Source of the DNA: Vagococcus proximus | Lineage (GTDB): Bacteria; Bacillota; Bacilli; Lactobacillales; Vagococcaceae | Assembly (NCBI RefSeq): GCF_029143285.1 | Contig: NZ_JAPDSH010000001.1 | Location: 434,001 to 498,000 of the forward strand | Reading direction: 5' to 3' | DNA: 64,000 bases | Notes under the pieces: generated by a model | Databases searched by the model: none | What the model was told of the DNA's origin: nothing | Seen by the model: only the letters and a program-made list of their open reading frames with translations | Made by a program: the position numbers and the translations under genes | Shown: piece by piece, positions 48,913 through 59,576 of the stretch | Numbering within the stretch: position 1 is the stretch's first letter | Layout: every line of letters begins with the position of its first letter

Positions 48913-49455
48913 ATGAAAGACTATATACTAGAAAAGTTCTTCTATTGGGCTAAAATGGTTATTTTGGCATGTGTATTAGTTTTTATAATTAGAGGCTTTC
49001 TTTTCATTCCGATGAAAGTAGATGGAAATTCAATGGAAACAACACTGAAGCCGAATGATCAATTGGTTTATGAAAAAATTTCTAAAATCAAAAGATTTGA
49101 TGTGATTATATTTGAAAATGAGGATGGTTCTATCTATATTAAACGAGTGATAGGGCTGCCGGGTGAACACATAAAATATGAAGATGATGAGTTGTATGTT
49201 AATGGCAGTAAATTAGAAGAAGCTTTCTTAGGACAAGCAAAAATTAAGCGTGACAGTAATCAATATACGACAAACTTTGATTTGAAAGAAATGACTAACC
49301 AGGAAACATTATCAGATGATGGGTATTTTGTTTTAGGTGATAATCGTAGGTTAAGTAAAGATAGTCGTTCATTTGGTGAAATCAAGGCTGATAGAATTAT
49401 TGGTAAGGCTCGCTTTATTTACTATCCTTTGAAAAATTTCGGTAGAATAAAATAA
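48913..49455 (+). CDS. lepB: Signal peptidase I
   Basis: 180 residues: an N-terminal membrane helix (about 12-30), catalytic Ser40 in VDGNSMETTL, catalytic Lys77 in YIKRVIGLPGE and the conserved GDNRRLSKDSRSFGEI box. It cleaves signal peptides of secreted proteins at the outer face of the membrane. GGAGGG precedes the ATG. It is followed within about 30 nt by rbgA and rnhB on the same strand, a conserved neighbourhood (lepB-rbgA-rnhB). Confidence 0.95.
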   Translation: MKDYILEKFFYWAKMVILACVLVFIIRGFLFIPMKVDGNSMETTLKPNDQLVYEKISKIKRFDVIIFENEDGSIYIKRVIGLPGEHIKYEDDELYVNGSKLEEAFLGQAKIKRDSNQYTTNFDLKEMTNQETLSDDGYFVLGDNRRLSKDSRSFGEIKADRIIGKARFIYYPLKNFGRIK

Positions 49456-49486
49456 GTTGTTAGATAGAAAGTTGGAGAGAAGAGTT

Positions 49487-50347
49487 ATGACAATACAATG
49501 GTTCCCAGGACATATGGCAAAAGCCAGAAGAGAAATTACAGAAAAATTAAGATATGTAGACATGGTATTTGAATTGGTAGATGCTAGATTACCTTTATCA
49601 AGTCGTAATCCGATGATGGATGATATTGTTCAACAAAAACCACGTCTTATTTTATTAAATAAAGCAGATTTAGCAGATCCAAGAGAAACGGATAAGTGGA
49701 AGCACTATTTTGAGGAAAAAGGGCATGCTGCGTTGGTTATTAACTCACATGAAGGCAAAGGAATAAAGCAGATTGTACCCAAGTGTAAAGAAGTATTAAA
49801 AGAAAAACGTGAGCGTCAACAAGCCAAAGGGATGAAACCTCAAGCAATTCGCGCAATGGTTATAGGGATTCCTAACGTTGGTAAATCGACACTGATGAAC
49901 CGTTTAGTAAAGAAAAATATAGCTAAAACAGGTAATAAACCTGGCGTTACTAAAGGACAACAATGGTTAAAAGCAGGCAATGATTTGGAGTTGCTTGATA
50001 CACCAGGTATTTTATGGCCCAAATTTGAAAATCAAGCGATTGGGAAGAAGTTAGCCTTAACAGGTGCAATTAAAGATAACTTACTTCATTTAGACGACTT
50101 AGCAATCTATGGCTTAGAGTTCTTTGGGACTCACTATCCCAAAGACATAAAAAACCGTTATAATTTTACGGATGAAGAGATGGAATTAACACCTGTCGAT
50201 CAACTCGTATTGATTACGAAAAAACGTGGTTTTAGAGATGATTATGACCGTGCTAGTGCCATGTTTATTCAAGAAGTACGTGCAGGTATGGTTGGAAGAT
50301 ATACATTAGACAGATATAATGAAATGCGAGAGGATTTTAATGACTAA
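49487..50347 (+). CDS. rbgA: Ribosome biogenesis GTPase RbgA (YlqF)
   Basis: 286 residues of a circularly permuted GTPase: G4 NKAD (58-61), then G1 GIPNVGKST (127-135) and G3 DTPG (171-174). The N-terminal FPGHMAKARREI carries the catalytic His used in large-subunit maturation. RbgA is needed for late 50S assembly. The start is ATG at 49487; a longer frame to 49457 lacks a ribosome-binding site. It overlaps rnhB by 8 nt. Confidence 0.96.
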   Translation: MTIQWFPGHMAKARREITEKLRYVDMVFELVDARLPLSSRNPMMDDIVQQKPRLILLNKADLADPRETDKWKHYFEEKGHAALVINSHEGKGIKQIVPKCKEVLKEKRERQQAKGMKPQAIRAMVIGIPNVGKSTLMNRLVKKNIAKTGNKPGVTKGQQWLKAGNDLELLDTPGILWPKFENQAIGKKLALTGAIKDNLLHLDDLAIYGLEFFGTHYPKDIKNRYNFTDEEMELTPVDQLVLITKKRGFRDDYDRASAMFIQEVRAGMVGRYTLDRYNEMREDFND

Positions 50348-51113
50348 AGGTTTGACGATAAGTGATATTAAAGAAAAGTTACAAACAGTAACAACTCAAA
50401 CGGACCCATTTTTCAAAATTATTTCTGAGGATGAACGTAAAGGCGTTCAGAAATTGATTGAGTCATGGAAAAAGGATCAATTAAAAAAAGAAAAGATTAA
50501 AGAGCATTCTGAGTTCATGTGCCGTTATGAGCGTGCAGGTTTAGAGAAAGGGTACAAAATGATAGCGGGTATTGATGAAGTAGGTAGAGGTCCCTTAGCA
50601 GGTCCTGTCGTGGCTGCTGCTGTTATTTTACCTAAAGATTTTGAAGTTCTTGAGATTAATGATTCTAAACAATTATCTGAAAAAAAGCGAGACGATTACT
50701 ATGATTTAATCATGGAGCAAGCTGTTGCAGTATCTGTGGGACTTGTTGACGAACGTGAGATTGATAATATTAATATTTACCAGGCAACAAAATTAGCAAT
50801 GAAAAAAGCAGTCGGCAAATTGTGTTTTAAACCAGATTATTTATTAATTGATGCCATGGTTTTAGAAGATGTTGAAATCGATCAAGAGAGTATTATCAAA
50901 GGCGATGCTAAAAGTGTATCCATTGCTTGCGCTAGTATTGTGGCAAAAGTAACACGGGATCGAATGATGAAAGATTTTGATAAACAGTATCCAGGTTATG
51001 GTTTTGGTAATAATGCTGGTTATGGTACTAAAGAACATTTAAATGGGCTTGAAAAATTGGGCGTGTGCCCGATTCATCGACGTACATTTGCACCAATTAA
51101 AAATATGATTTAA
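50340..51113 (+). CDS. rnhB: Ribonuclease HII
   Basis: 257 residues. An N-terminal extension of about 70 residues precedes the catalytic domain, which begins GIDEVGRGPLAGPVVAAAV with Asp79 and Glu80; the later acidic residues lie in LLIDAM and SVSIACASIVAKVTRDRMM. It removes ribonucleotides from DNA and RNA-DNA hybrids. The start is ATG at 50340 with GAGAGGA upstream, inside the rbgA end, so translation is coupled. Confidence 0.95.
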   Translation: MTKGLTISDIKEKLQTVTTQTDPFFKIISEDERKGVQKLIESWKKDQLKKEKIKEHSEFMCRYERAGLEKGYKMIAGIDEVGRGPLAGPVVAAAVILPKDFEVLEINDSKQLSEKKRDDYYDLIMEQAVAVSVGLVDEREIDNINIYQATKLAMKKAVGKLCFKPDYLLIDAMVLEDVEIDQESIIKGDAKSVSIACASIVAKVTRDRMMKDFDKQYPGYGFGNNAGYGTKEHLNGLEKLGVCPIHRRTFAPIKNMI

Positions 51114-51117
51114 AGAT

Positions 51118-51165
51118 AAACCTTTTTTCTGCGTATCATTTCTAAAAGCAGAAAGAAGGTTTTTT
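51118..51165 (+). terminator. Terminator before dprA, containing the dprA Shine-Dalgarno
   Basis: Stem AAACCTTTTTTCTGC / GCAGAAAGAAGGTTT (one G-U pair, 15-nt loop) with T6. The right arm carries GAAGG, 6 nt before the dprA ATG (51166). Confidence 0.78.
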
Positions 51166-52041
51166 ATGTATGATGTAAAATTTATGTTTTTTAAATTGAA
51201 ACATTGTCGGGGAATTTCGAATAAAGAGTTAGTTTGCTTATTTGAGAAAAGAGAAGACTGTGACTTAACAAGACTTTCAGCAAGAAATTTAGCTGAATTG
51301 TTAGGTATCAAGAACAGCAAATTGGAAAGGTTTTTAACTAGCTATCAACAAATAGCAGATAATCCAACCATATGGATAGACTACTACAAACATAAGGAGT
51401 TCTTATTTATTTTGGATGATAACTATCCAGATTACTTAAAGGAAATTTATAACCCGCCAATAGGATTGTTCTATCAAGGAGATATTAGTTTATTGCAAAC
51501 GCCCTGTATAGCTATAGTAGGCTCTAGAGATGCTTCTTCTTACGGCAAAGATATTATCAAGGAAATAGTCCCTGGACTTGTTAGAAGGGGGCTAACGCTT
51601 GTTAGTGGGTTGGCTAGTGGCATAGACACTGCTGCTCATCAAGAATCAATATATAATAAAGGAAAAACGATAGGTATCATTGGATGTGGTTTAGATAGAA
51701 TTTATCCTAAAGAGGGGAAACATCTGCAAACATATATGGGAAAAAATCATTTGGTATTATCTGAGTATCCGGAGGGAACACCACCACTTCCGTATCATTT
51801 TCCAGAACGAAATAGAATTATTGCAGGGGTATCATTAGGGACTTGTGTTATAGAAGCAAAAGTGAGGAGCGGCAGTCTTATTACAGCATCGTTAAGTTTG
51901 GAGATGGGACGAGAGGTTTTCGCCGTTCCGGGGTCTATATTGGGTTCTGGAAGTATTGGATGTTTGAAATTAATACAAGAAGGTGCCAAGTGTGTCACGT
52001 GCGCCAAAGATATTTTAGATGAATTAATATATAAGATTTAA
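51166..52041 (+). CDS. dprA: DNA processing protein DprA
   Basis: 291 residues. The Rossmann-like core shows GSRDASSYGKDI, the phosphate loop SGLASGIDTAAH, GIIGCGLDRIYPKEG and FPERNRIIAGVS, all standard for DprA. The N-terminal 70 residues form a helical SAM-like region. DprA loads RecA on incoming single-stranded DNA in transformation. Its Shine-Dalgarno lies within the terminator hairpin that follows rnhB. Together with comFA and comFC this suggests a preserved DNA-uptake pathway. Confidence 0.95.
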   Translation: MYDVKFMFFKLKHCRGISNKELVCLFEKREDCDLTRLSARNLAELLGIKNSKLERFLTSYQQIADNPTIWIDYYKHKEFLFILDDNYPDYLKEIYNPPIGLFYQGDISLLQTPCIAIVGSRDASSYGKDIIKEIVPGLVRRGLTLVSGLASGIDTAAHQESIYNKGKTIGIIGCGLDRIYPKEGKHLQTYMGKNHLVLSEYPEGTPPLPYHFPERNRIIAGVSLGTCVIEAKVRSGSLITASLSLEMGREVFAVPGSILGSGSIGCLKLIQEGAKCVTCAKDILDELIYKI

Positions 52042-52070
52042 GCAAAAAATGACATAATATAGAAGAAAAG

Positions 52071-52100
52071 TTGACAAAGGGTAAGCTTATAGAATAAGAT
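52071..52100 (+). promoter_or_regulatory. Promoter of topA
   Basis: TTGACA (52071-52076), 18-nt spacer, TAAGAT (52095-52100). Confidence 0.6.
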
Positions 52101-52172
52101 TGTAACGATTTGATATAAGTTTATTCCTATATCACATGAGTAGTTAGTAAATTAAAGGTGGTAGTAAAATAC

Positions 52173-54251
52173 ATGGCATATAAATATTTAGTAATTGTAG
52201 AATCACCAGCCAAAGCAAAAACAATTGAAAAATACTTGGGTAAAAATTACAAAGTTGTGGCCAGTGTTGGGCATATTCGTGATTTACCAAAAAGTAAAAT
52301 GGGTGTGGACACTGAGAACAATTATGAACCTCATTATATTTCTATCAGAGGTAAGGGTCCTGTTATTAAAGAATTAAAACGTCTCGCTAAAAAAGCTGAA
52401 AAAGTCTATCTCGCAAGTGACCCGGATAGAGAAGGGGAGGCTATTGCTTGGCATTTAGCTTATCTCCTTGGCTTAGATTTAGAAGATAAAAATAGAGTTG
52501 TTTTCAATGAAATTACAAAAGATGCCGTCAAAGCAGCCTTTAAAGAGCCGCGTTCAATCAATGTGGATTTAGTTGATGCCCAACAAGCTCGTCGTATTTT
52601 AGATCGCTTAGTTGGTTACTCAATTAGTCCAATACTTTGGAAAAAAGTAAAAAAAGGGCTGAGTGCTGGACGTGTTCAATCGATTGCTCTTAAAATAATT
52701 ATAGACCGTGAAAATGAAATTAGAGCGTTTGTTCCAGAAGAATATTGGAGCATTGCTGGTAATTTTATGAAGAAGCGTAAAAAATTCAAAGCTAATTTTT
52801 ACGGAGTGGATGGTAAAAAAGAAAAACTAAATAACGCTGAAGATGTGAAGGCTGTTACTGACCGTCTTGAAACAAAAGATTATACAGTAGATAAAATTAC
52901 GAAAAAAGAACGCAAACGTAATCCAGCTAAACCCTTTACCACAAGTGGTTTGCAACAAGAAGCTGCACGTAAGTTGAATTTCCGTACTAGAAAGACAATG
53001 ATGGTCGCGCAACAGTTGTATGAAGGAATTGCATTAGGGAAAAAAGGAACAGTCGGACTGATTACATACATGCGTACCGACTCTACTCGTTTATCAGATG
53101 TTGCAAAAAATGAGGCTGCCTCATTTATCGAAGAAACTTACGGTAAAGAATATGCAATTGGGTTTAAAGAAACATCTAAAAAAGAAAAAGGGGCTCAAGA
53201 TGCCCATGAGGCGATTCGTCCATCAAGCATCTTAAGAACACCCGATTCAATCAAAGAGTACTTAAGTAAAGACCAATATAAATTATATAACTTAATTTGG
53301 TCACGTGTTGTTGCCAGTCAGATGACACCAGCAGTTCTTGATACAATGAAAGTTAATTTAAGCCAAAATGGCGTCATGTTTGTTGCGAATGGCTCTAAAA
53401 TTAAATTCCCTGGTTTCATGAAGGTCTATGTTGAAGGAAATGATGATGGTAAAGAAGATAAAGAAAATATTTTACCTGATTTAGAAGAAGGCGAAACGAT
53501 CACAGCTGTTGATTTAGAGCCAAAACAACACTTTACTCAACCACCCGCACGTTTTAGTGAGGCGACTTTAATCAAGACGTTAGAGGAAAATGGTGTAGGT
53601 CGACCGTCGACGTATGCCCCAACTTTAGAAACCATCCAACGACGTTATTACGTTAAATTAGTGAGTAAACGTTTTGAGCCGAGTGAGTTAGGTGAAATCG
53701 TAAATACAATTATCTGCGATTTCTTCCCGCAAATTGTTGATATCAACTTTACTGCCCAGATGGAAGAAGATTTAGATAAGATTGCTGATAGTCAGGAAGA
53801 ATGGAAAAAAGTTGTGGATCGTTTTTACAAACCATTTGCTATTGAATTAGAGAAAGCAGAAACTGAAATTGAAAAAATCCAAATTAAAGATGAGCCTGCA
53901 GGTTTTGATTGTGAAGAATGTGGTCATCCAATGGTCATCAAATTAGGACGTTTTGGCAAATTCTATGCGTGTAGTAATTTCCCAGATTGTCGTCAAACTA
54001 AAGCGATTGTTAAAGAGATTGGTGTGAAATGTCCAACGTGTAAAGAGGGCGAAGTCATTGAACGTAAATCTAAAAAAAATCGCCTATTCTATGGCTGTTC
54101 GAGATATCCGGAGTGTGAATTTACTTCGTGGGATAAACCAGTTGGACGTGATTGTCCTAAATGTCAAAAATATCTGGTTGAAAAGAAAGCCAAAGGTGGC
54201 AAACAAGTACTGTGTAGTGAATGTGACTACAAGGAAGATATTCAAAAATAA
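52173..54251 (+). CDS. topA: DNA topoisomerase I
   Basis: 692 residues. Toprim domain with [17 protein letters not shown] and [13 protein letters not shown]; the catalytic Tyr299 lies in TYMRTDSTR. Three C-terminal zinc ribbons follow (CEECGHPM...[15 protein letters not shown]...CSRYPEC; CPKCQKY...CSECD). It relaxes negative supercoils. AAAGGTGG is 11 nt upstream of ATG 52173; a GTG at 52158 inside this site is unlikely. It has its own promoter after dprA. Confidence 0.96.
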   Translation: MAYKYLVIVESPAKAKTIEKYLGKNYKVVASVGHIRDLPKSKMGVDTENNYEPHYISIRGKGPVIKELKRLAKKAEKVYLASDPDREGEAIAWHLAYLLGLDLEDKNRVVFNEITKDAVKAAFKEPRSINVDLVDAQQARRILDRLVGYSISPILWKKVKKGLSAGRVQSIALKIIIDRENEIRAFVPEEYWSIAGNFMKKRKKFKANFYGVDGKKEKLNNAEDVKAVTDRLETKDYTVDKITKKERKRNPAKPFTTSGLQQEAARKLNFRTRKTMMVAQQLYEGIALGKKGTVGLITYMRTDSTRLSDVAKNEAASFIEETYGKEYAIGFKETSKKEKGAQDAHEAIRPSSILRTPDSIKEYLSKDQYKLYNLIWSRVVASQMTPAVLDTMKVNLSQNGVMFVANGSKIKFPGFMKVYVEGNDDGKEDKENILPDLEEGETITAVDLEPKQHFTQPPARFSEATLIKTLEENGVGRPSTYAPTLETIQRRYYVKLVSKRFEPSELGEIVNTIICDFFPQIVDINFTAQMEEDLDKIADSQEEWKKVVDRFYKPFAIELEKAETEIEKIQIKDEPAGFDCEECGHPMVIKLGRFGKFYACSNFPDCRQTKAIVKEIGVKCPTCKEGEVIERKSKKNRLFYGCSRYPECEFTSWDKPVGRDCPKCQKYLVEKKAKGGKQVLCSECDYKEDIQK

Positions 54252-54256
54252 AAAAT

Positions 54257-54287
54257 CAAGCAAGAGCGTATCATGCGGTCTTGCTTG
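54257..54287 (+). terminator. Hairpin after topA, possible weak terminator
   Basis: A 9-bp perfect stem CAAGCAAGA / TCTTGCTTG lies between topA and trmFO. No run of T follows, so it could be a partial terminator, a processing site or a stability hairpin. Confidence 0.45.
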
Positions 54288-54309
54288 TTAACTGATAGGA
54301 GCTAAAATT

Positions 54310-55608
54310 ATGACGAATCAAGTTGTTAATGTAATTGGTGCAGGTCTTGCTGGTAGTGAAGCAGCATGGCAAGCGGCCGAAGCAGGAGTAAAGGTTAATT
54401 TATATGAAATGCGCAAGGTAAAAAAATCACCAGCGCATCACACTGAAAATTTTGCAGAATTGGTATGTTCTAACTCATTACGTGGTAATACAATAACTAA
54501 TGCTGTCGGTTTATTAAAAGAAGAAATGCGTCAATTTAATTCTTTAATTATTGGTTCAGCTGATGCGACAGCTGTTCCTGCTGGTGGAGCACTTGCAGTA
54601 GATAGAGATACTTTCTCAGAGATGGTAACGGATCGATTAAGAAATCATCCTAATGTTACTGTAATGGATGAAGAAGTCACTGAAATACCTGAGGGGATTA
54701 CAATTATAGCAACAGGGCCATTAACATCAGAAGCATTAGCAGATCAAATTAAAGAGTTTACCGAATCAGAAGGACTATATTTTTACGATGCGGCAGCTCC
54801 GATTATTGACCGTGCCACTATTGATATGGATAAAGTTTACCTAAAATCACGTTATGATAAAGGTGAGGCAGCTTACTTAAACTGTCCAATGACTAAAGAT
54901 GAGTTCAATGCTTTCCGTGAAGAATTAATTAATGCAGAAGTTGCTCCACTTAAAGAGTTCGAGAAAGAAAAATACTTTGAAGGCTGCATGCCGATTGAAG
55001 TGATGGCTGGTCGTGGTGAAAAAACAATGCTATTTGGACCGTTAAAACCAGTTGGATTGGAAGATCCTAAAACTGATAAGCGTCCTTATGCTGTTATTCA
55101 ATTGCGTCAAGATAATGCTGCGGCATCGTTGTTTAATATTGTCGGTTTCCAAACTCATTTAAAATGGGGTGAGCAAAAACGTATTATTCGAATGATTCCA
55201 GGCTTAGAAAATGCTGAAATTGTTCGTTATGGTGTCATGCACCGTAATACATTTATGAATTCACCTGAGTTATTAGAACCAACTTACCAATCACGCAAAC
55301 GTTCAGATTTATTCTTTGCGGGTCAAATGACAGGTGTTGAGGGTTACGTTGAAAGTGCAGCTAGTGGTATGGTGGCAGGCATGAATGCAGCTCGTATGGC
55401 TAAAGGTGAGGACTTAATGATCTTCCCTAGAGAAACTGCAGTAGGAAGCATGGCTTACTACATTACACATACAGCGGGTAAACACTTCCAACCTATGAAT
55501 GCTAACTTTGGTATTTTCCCTGAGTTACCAACTCGTATAAAAGACAAAAAAGAACGTTATACCGCTATTGCAGAGCGCGCGTTAAATGCAACAGAAAAAT
55601 TAAAATAA
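54310..55608 (+). CDS. trmFO: tRNA (m5U54) methyltransferase TrmFO, folate/FAD-dependent
   Basis: 432 residues. The FAD-binding [17 protein letters not shown] is at the N-terminus; CSNSLRGN and the C-terminal [26 protein letters not shown] segment are characteristic of TrmFO (formerly Gid). It uses methylene-tetrahydrofolate to form ribothymidine in tRNA. TAGGAG precedes the ATG. The topA-trmFO-xerC-hslVU order is conserved in Firmicutes. Confidence 0.97.
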   Translation: MTNQVVNVIGAGLAGSEAAWQAAEAGVKVNLYEMRKVKKSPAHHTENFAELVCSNSLRGNTITNAVGLLKEEMRQFNSLIIGSADATAVPAGGALAVDRDTFSEMVTDRLRNHPNVTVMDEEVTEIPEGITIIATGPLTSEALADQIKEFTESEGLYFYDAAAPIIDRATIDMDKVYLKSRYDKGEAAYLNCPMTKDEFNAFREELINAEVAPLKEFEKEKYFEGCMPIEVMAGRGEKTMLFGPLKPVGLEDPKTDKRPYAVIQLRQDNAAASLFNIVGFQTHLKWGEQKRIIRMIPGLENAEIVRYGVMHRNTFMNSPELLEPTYQSRKRSDLFFAGQMTGVEGYVESAASGMVAGMNAARMAKGEDLMIFPRETAVGSMAYYITHTAGKHFQPMNANFGIFPELPTRIKDKKERYTAIAERALNATEKLK

Positions 55609-55612
55609 TAAT

Positions 55613-55642
55613 AAAAAGCCTAAACGCTGTTTAGGCTTTTTA
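55613..55642 (+). terminator. Terminator of trmFO
   Basis: A 13-bp perfect stem AAAAAGCCTAAAC / GTTTAGGCTTTTT with loop GCT, directly after the stop codon. Confidence 0.9.
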
Positions 55643-55755
55643 TTTAGTTTTATAAAGTGTTAAGAAAGGTAAAAAAAAGTAAATTTATATTAATATATTT
55701 GTATTAAAAAAGGGTCTATGATACATTTATTTTGTAGTAGAAAGAGGGCTCTATA

Positions 55756-56655
55756 GTGAGAGAAAGAGATTGGATAAAGGAGTTTTTAGATTACTTAGTC
55801 ATAGAGCGACAGTATTCAGAAAAAACACAAAAAGCTTACAAAGATGATATTCGCGATTTTCTTATTTTTCTTGATAACACAGGTCAATCTGATTATTTAA
55901 AGGTAGATTATCAAGATATCAGACTTTATTTAGCTGAGTTACATGATAAAGAATACAGTCGGAATTCAACTGGCAGAAAAATTTCAAGTTTGCGTTCTTT
56001 TTATCAGTATTTATTGAGACAAGAGTTGGTTCAAGAAAATCCTTTTACCTATGTACAACTTAGAAAAAATAATCTACGTTTGCCTCGTTTTTTTTATGAA
56101 AAAGAAATGGATGCCCTGTTTGAGGCTGCACAAGGAGAAAGAGCACTTGATAAACGAAACCAAGCCTTACTCGAAACGTTATATGCAACAGGTATACGTG
56201 TTAGTGAATGTGCAGGGATGAAACTTTCAGATATTGACTTTGAATTGAATGTTATATTAATTCGAGGTAAAGGGAACAAGGAGCGGTATGTGCCATTTGG
56301 TTCACACTGTGAGGAAGCGTTACAAACGTATTTTGATAGCGCTCGTATAGAACTTCTTAAAAAAAATAAAAAGAAAAATGATTTTGTTTTTATTAATCAT
56401 CACGGAGAATCGTTGACACCTCAAGGAATAACTTATATTTTAAAAACAGTTATAAACAAAAGTAGTTTAACGAGTAGTATACACCCCCATATGCTGAGGC
56501 ATACGTTTGCAACCCATTTATTAAATAATGGCGCAGACATGCGTACGGTTCAGGAATTATTGGGACATGCTAGTTTGGCTTCAACACAAATATATGCTCA
56601 TGTTACAAAAGAAAAATTACAAAAAAGCTACCGTGATTTTCATCCAAGAGCATAA
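55756..56655 (+). CDS. xerC: Tyrosine recombinase XerC (CodV)
   Basis: 299 residues from a GTG start. The N-terminal SAM-like core-binding domain (about 1-95) is followed by the catalytic domain with Arg148 (TGIRVSE), Lys172 (RGKGNKER), His245 and Arg248 (HPHMLRHTFATHLL), His271 (LGHASL) and Tyr280 (IYAHV): all six active-site positions are present. It resolves chromosome dimers. Upstream of hslV and hslU, as in the codV-clpQ-clpY order. Confidence 0.95.
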   Translation: MRERDWIKEFLDYLVIERQYSEKTQKAYKDDIRDFLIFLDNTGQSDYLKVDYQDIRLYLAELHDKEYSRNSTGRKISSLRSFYQYLLRQELVQENPFTYVQLRKNNLRLPRFFYEKEMDALFEAAQGERALDKRNQALLETLYATGIRVSECAGMKLSDIDFELNVILIRGKGNKERYVPFGSHCEEALQTYFDSARIELLKKNKKKNDFVFINHHGESLTPQGITYILKTVINKSSLTSSIHPHMLRHTFATHLLNNGADMRTVQELLGHASLASTQIYAHVTKEKLQKSYRDFHPRA

Positions 56656-56683
56656 TACTAAGACATTTCAGGAGGAATTATAA

Positions 56684-57232
56684 ATGGGATATACAACATT
56701 TCATTCAACAACAATTTGTGCAGTAGAAAAAGATGGTAAATTTGCAATGGCTGGTGATGGTCAAGTTACAATGGGAGAATCGGTTGTAATGAAAGGGACT
56801 GCTAAAAAAGTGCGCCGTATTTATAACGGAGAAGTGGTCGTTGGATTCGCTGGAAGCGTTGCAGATGCTTTTAATTTAGAAGGAAAATTTGAAGCGAAAT
56901 TAAATGAATATAAAGGTAATCTAATGCGTGCCGCTGTAGAATTAGCGATGGAATGGCGCAGTGATAAAATGATGCAAAAACTTGAAGCGATGTTAATTGT
57001 CATGAATAAAGATGAAATGCTAGTCGTATCTGGTACTGGTGAAGTAATCGCACCTGATGATGGCATTTTAGCAATTGGTTCAGGTGGTAACTATGCGTTA
57101 TCAGCAGCTCGCGCTATGAAACGTCATGGTAAAGAAGAATTAACAGCAGGAGATATCGCTCGTGAAGCACTACATGTAGCGGGAGATATCTGTGTGTATA
57201 CAAATCATAATATTATCGTAGAAGAATTGTAG
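56684..57232 (+). CDS. hslV: ATP-dependent protease subunit HslV (ClpQ)
   Basis: 182 residues. A short propeptide of eight residues precedes Thr9 in [10 protein letters not shown], the expected catalytic N-terminal nucleophile after cleavage. [17 protein letters not shown] and the [13 protein letters not shown] segment are standard. HslV is the peptidase dodecamer driven by HslU. AGGAGG precedes the ATG. hslU starts 12 nt after its stop. Confidence 0.96.
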   Translation: MGYTTFHSTTICAVEKDGKFAMAGDGQVTMGESVVMKGTAKKVRRIYNGEVVVGFAGSVADAFNLEGKFEAKLNEYKGNLMRAAVELAMEWRSDKMMQKLEAMLIVMNKDEMLVVSGTGEVIAPDDGILAIGSGGNYALSAARAMKRHGKEELTAGDIAREALHVAGDICVYTNHNIIVEEL

Positions 57233-57244
57233 AGGGATGAGAAT

Positions 57245-58642
57245 ATGACAACTATAAATAAAACACCGAGAGAAATAGTATCAGAGTTAGACCAATTTAT
57301 TATTGGACAAAATAGTGCTAAAAAAGCGGTCGCAGTTGCCTTGCGCAATCGTTACCGTCGTATGATGTTGGATGAAGAGATGCAACAAGAAGTTACACCT
57401 AAAAATATGTTGATGATTGGACCAACAGGTGTTGGTAAAACAGAAATAGCAAGACGTTTAGCAAAAATTATTCAAGCGCCATTCGTTAAAGTGGAAGCAA
57501 CTAAATTTACTGAAGTCGGGTATGTGGGCCGTGATGTTGAGTCAATGGTACGTGATTTAGTAGAGGCAAGTATTGTGATAGTTGAAAAAGAGCAATATAG
57601 TAAAGTTTACACGCAAGCTAAGAAACGTGCAGAAGAGCGTCTCGTAAAACTTTTAGTACCAGGTATTAAGAAAGAACAAAAGAAAACAGCAAATCAGTTC
57701 GAAGCAATGATGCAAATGGTCAACTCAATGCAAAATCCACAAGAGGAAACGGAAGAAGTAACCGATAAAATTAAAGCAAATCGTCAAACAATTGCTGAAG
57801 AATTATCACGCGGGACTCTTGAAAGTCGTGAAGTGACTATTGAAATGGATGAACCTAAAAAAAATGTTGCGCCTATGAATAATGGTCTTGAACAGATGGG
57901 GATTGATTTAGGGGATACTCTTAATTCACTAGCACCTAAAAAACGTATTAAACGCACGCTTACAGTGAAAGAAGCACGTGAAATTTTGATTCGAGAAGAG
58001 TCTGAAAAATTAGTTAATAAAGGTGATTTATACAGTGAAGCGATTAAATTAGCTGAAAATAACGGTATTATCTTTATCGATGAGTTTGATAAAATTACTT
58101 CAAAATCACAACAATCTGGGGAAGTGTCTCGTGAGGGTGTTCAACGTGATATCTTGCCGATTGTTGAAGGGTCTCAAGTTAATACGAAATATGGCGCTAT
58201 CCAAACAGATCATATTCTATTTATAGCTTCAGGTGCGTTCCACTTAAGTAAACCAAGTGATTTAATTCCTGAATTACAAGGTCGCTTCCCTATTCGTGTA
58301 GAGTTAGACGACTTAACAACAGAAGATTTTGTCAAGATTTTAACAGAACCAAATAATGCGATTATTAAGCAATATATGGCGTTATTAGGAACTGAAAATA
58401 TTGATGTGACATTTACGATTGAAGCGATTGAACGTATTGCTTCAATTGCTTATCAAGTAAATAGTGAGACAGATAATATTGGAGCAAGACGTTTGCATAC
58501 GATTCTTGAAAAATTATTAGAAGACTTATTATTTGAAGCATCAGAGATGCAGATGGGCGAAATCATGATTACTGAAAATTATGTTAATGAAAAATTAGGA
58601 GATATCGTAGAAGACGAAGATTTAAGTCGCTACATTCTTTAG
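57245..58642 (+). CDS. hslU: HslU ATPase (ClpY)
   Basis: 465 residues. Walker A GPTGVGKT (59-66), Walker [11 protein letters not shown], the large I-domain insertion (about 110-240) and the C-terminal tail ending DLSRYIL, which docks into HslV. AAA+ unfoldase of the HslUV protease. GAGGGATGA precedes the ATG. In related genomes codY usually follows; here an aldose epimerase gene follows instead. Confidence 0.97.
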   Translation: MTTINKTPREIVSELDQFIIGQNSAKKAVAVALRNRYRRMMLDEEMQQEVTPKNMLMIGPTGVGKTEIARRLAKIIQAPFVKVEATKFTEVGYVGRDVESMVRDLVEASIVIVEKEQYSKVYTQAKKRAEERLVKLLVPGIKKEQKKTANQFEAMMQMVNSMQNPQEETEEVTDKIKANRQTIAEELSRGTLESREVTIEMDEPKKNVAPMNNGLEQMGIDLGDTLNSLAPKKRIKRTLTVKEAREILIREESEKLVNKGDLYSEAIKLAENNGIIFIDEFDKITSKSQQSGEVSREGVQRDILPIVEGSQVNTKYGAIQTDHILFIASGAFHLSKPSDLIPELQGRFPIRVELDDLTTEDFVKILTEPNNAIIKQYMALLGTENIDVTFTIEAIERIASIAYQVNSETDNIGARRLHTILEKLLEDLLFEASEMQMGEIMITENYVNEKLGDIVEDEDLSRYIL

Positions 58643-58659
58643 GATAGAAAGGTGCACAT

Positions 58660-59535
58660 ATGAGCTGGGTAATTGAAAATGATAAAGTAAAAGTAATGAT
58701 AAATAGTAAAGGAGGAGAACTTGCTTCATTTATTTCAAAGGAAACAGATGTTGAATATATTTGGCAGGCAGATCCGGAGTTTTGGGGGAGACATGCACCA
58801 GTACTTTTTCCGATAGTCGGTAAATTAAATGAGGATTGTTATAGCTATAAAGGTGAAAGTTATCCTTTAGGCCAGCATGGTTTTGCCAGAGATAGAGAAT
58901 TTATGTTGGTAGAACAAACGGATAACTCATTAAAAGTGAATCTGAAGAGTGATGCAGTTAGCTTAAAAGTGTACCCATTTGATTTTGAGCTTATCTTAAC
59001 GTACACATTAAATGATAAAAATTTAACGTGTGATTACGAAGTGAAGAACACAGGGGATGAAACAATGTATTTTGGTATTGGAGGACACCCTGCTTTTAAT
59101 ATCCCTTTAGGTGGTCAAGGCTCTTTTGATGATTATTATTTTGAAATAAATGGTTCGGATGAATGGACTGTTTATCCTTTAGAAGGTGCGTACATCAATA
59201 AAGAACAGTCTTATATTGAAAAGACACCAGATGAAATTCGAATTAATCGCGAATTATTTAAAGGTGATGCTTTAGTATTCGGTACAAAAGGAAAACAAGA
59301 AATTAGTATTAAATCTGATTTAACGTCAGCAAGTGTTAAGTTGAGCTATGATGAGATGCCATTTGTTGGATTATGGAGTCCTTATGCAAAAGAAGCACCA
59401 TTTGTTTGTATTGAACCGTGGTGTGGTATTGCAGATACAACATGTGCATCAGGTGATTTATCCGAAAAATTTGGAACGAACCGTTTAGAATCACAAGAAG
59501 TATTTACAAACGGCTATACAATATCTGTAAAGTAA
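58660..59535 (+). CDS. Aldose 1-epimerase family protein (LacX-like)
   Basis: 291 residues of the galactose mutarotase-like beta-sandwich: WGRHAPVLFPIVGKL near residue 45, GQHGFARDREF, GIGGHPAFNIPL with the catalytic His, and CIEPWCGIADT near the C-terminus. The length and these segments fit the LacX subgroup. The sugar substrate is unknown; conversion of alpha and beta anomers is inferred. AAAGGTG precedes the ATG, 17 nt after hslU, so it may be co-transcribed with xerC-hslVU. A terminator follows. Confidence 0.87.
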   Translation: MSWVIENDKVKVMINSKGGELASFISKETDVEYIWQADPEFWGRHAPVLFPIVGKLNEDCYSYKGESYPLGQHGFARDREFMLVEQTDNSLKVNLKSDAVSLKVYPFDFELILTYTLNDKNLTCDYEVKNTGDETMYFGIGGHPAFNIPLGGQGSFDDYYFEINGSDEWTVYPLEGAYINKEQSYIEKTPDEIRINRELFKGDALVFGTKGKQEISIKSDLTSASVKLSYDEMPFVGLWSPYAKEAPFVCIEPWCGIADTTCASGDLSEKFGTNRLESQEVFTNGYTISVK

Positions 59536-59568
59536 AAAGCAATCCCGTAATAGGGATTGCTTTTTATT
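59534..59568. terminator. Bidirectional terminator
   Basis: A 13-bp perfect stem AAAAAGCAATCCC / GGGATTGCTTTTT (loop GTAATA) between the epimerase gene (+) and ald (-). Confidence 0.9.
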
Positions 59569-59576
59569 TATTATAT

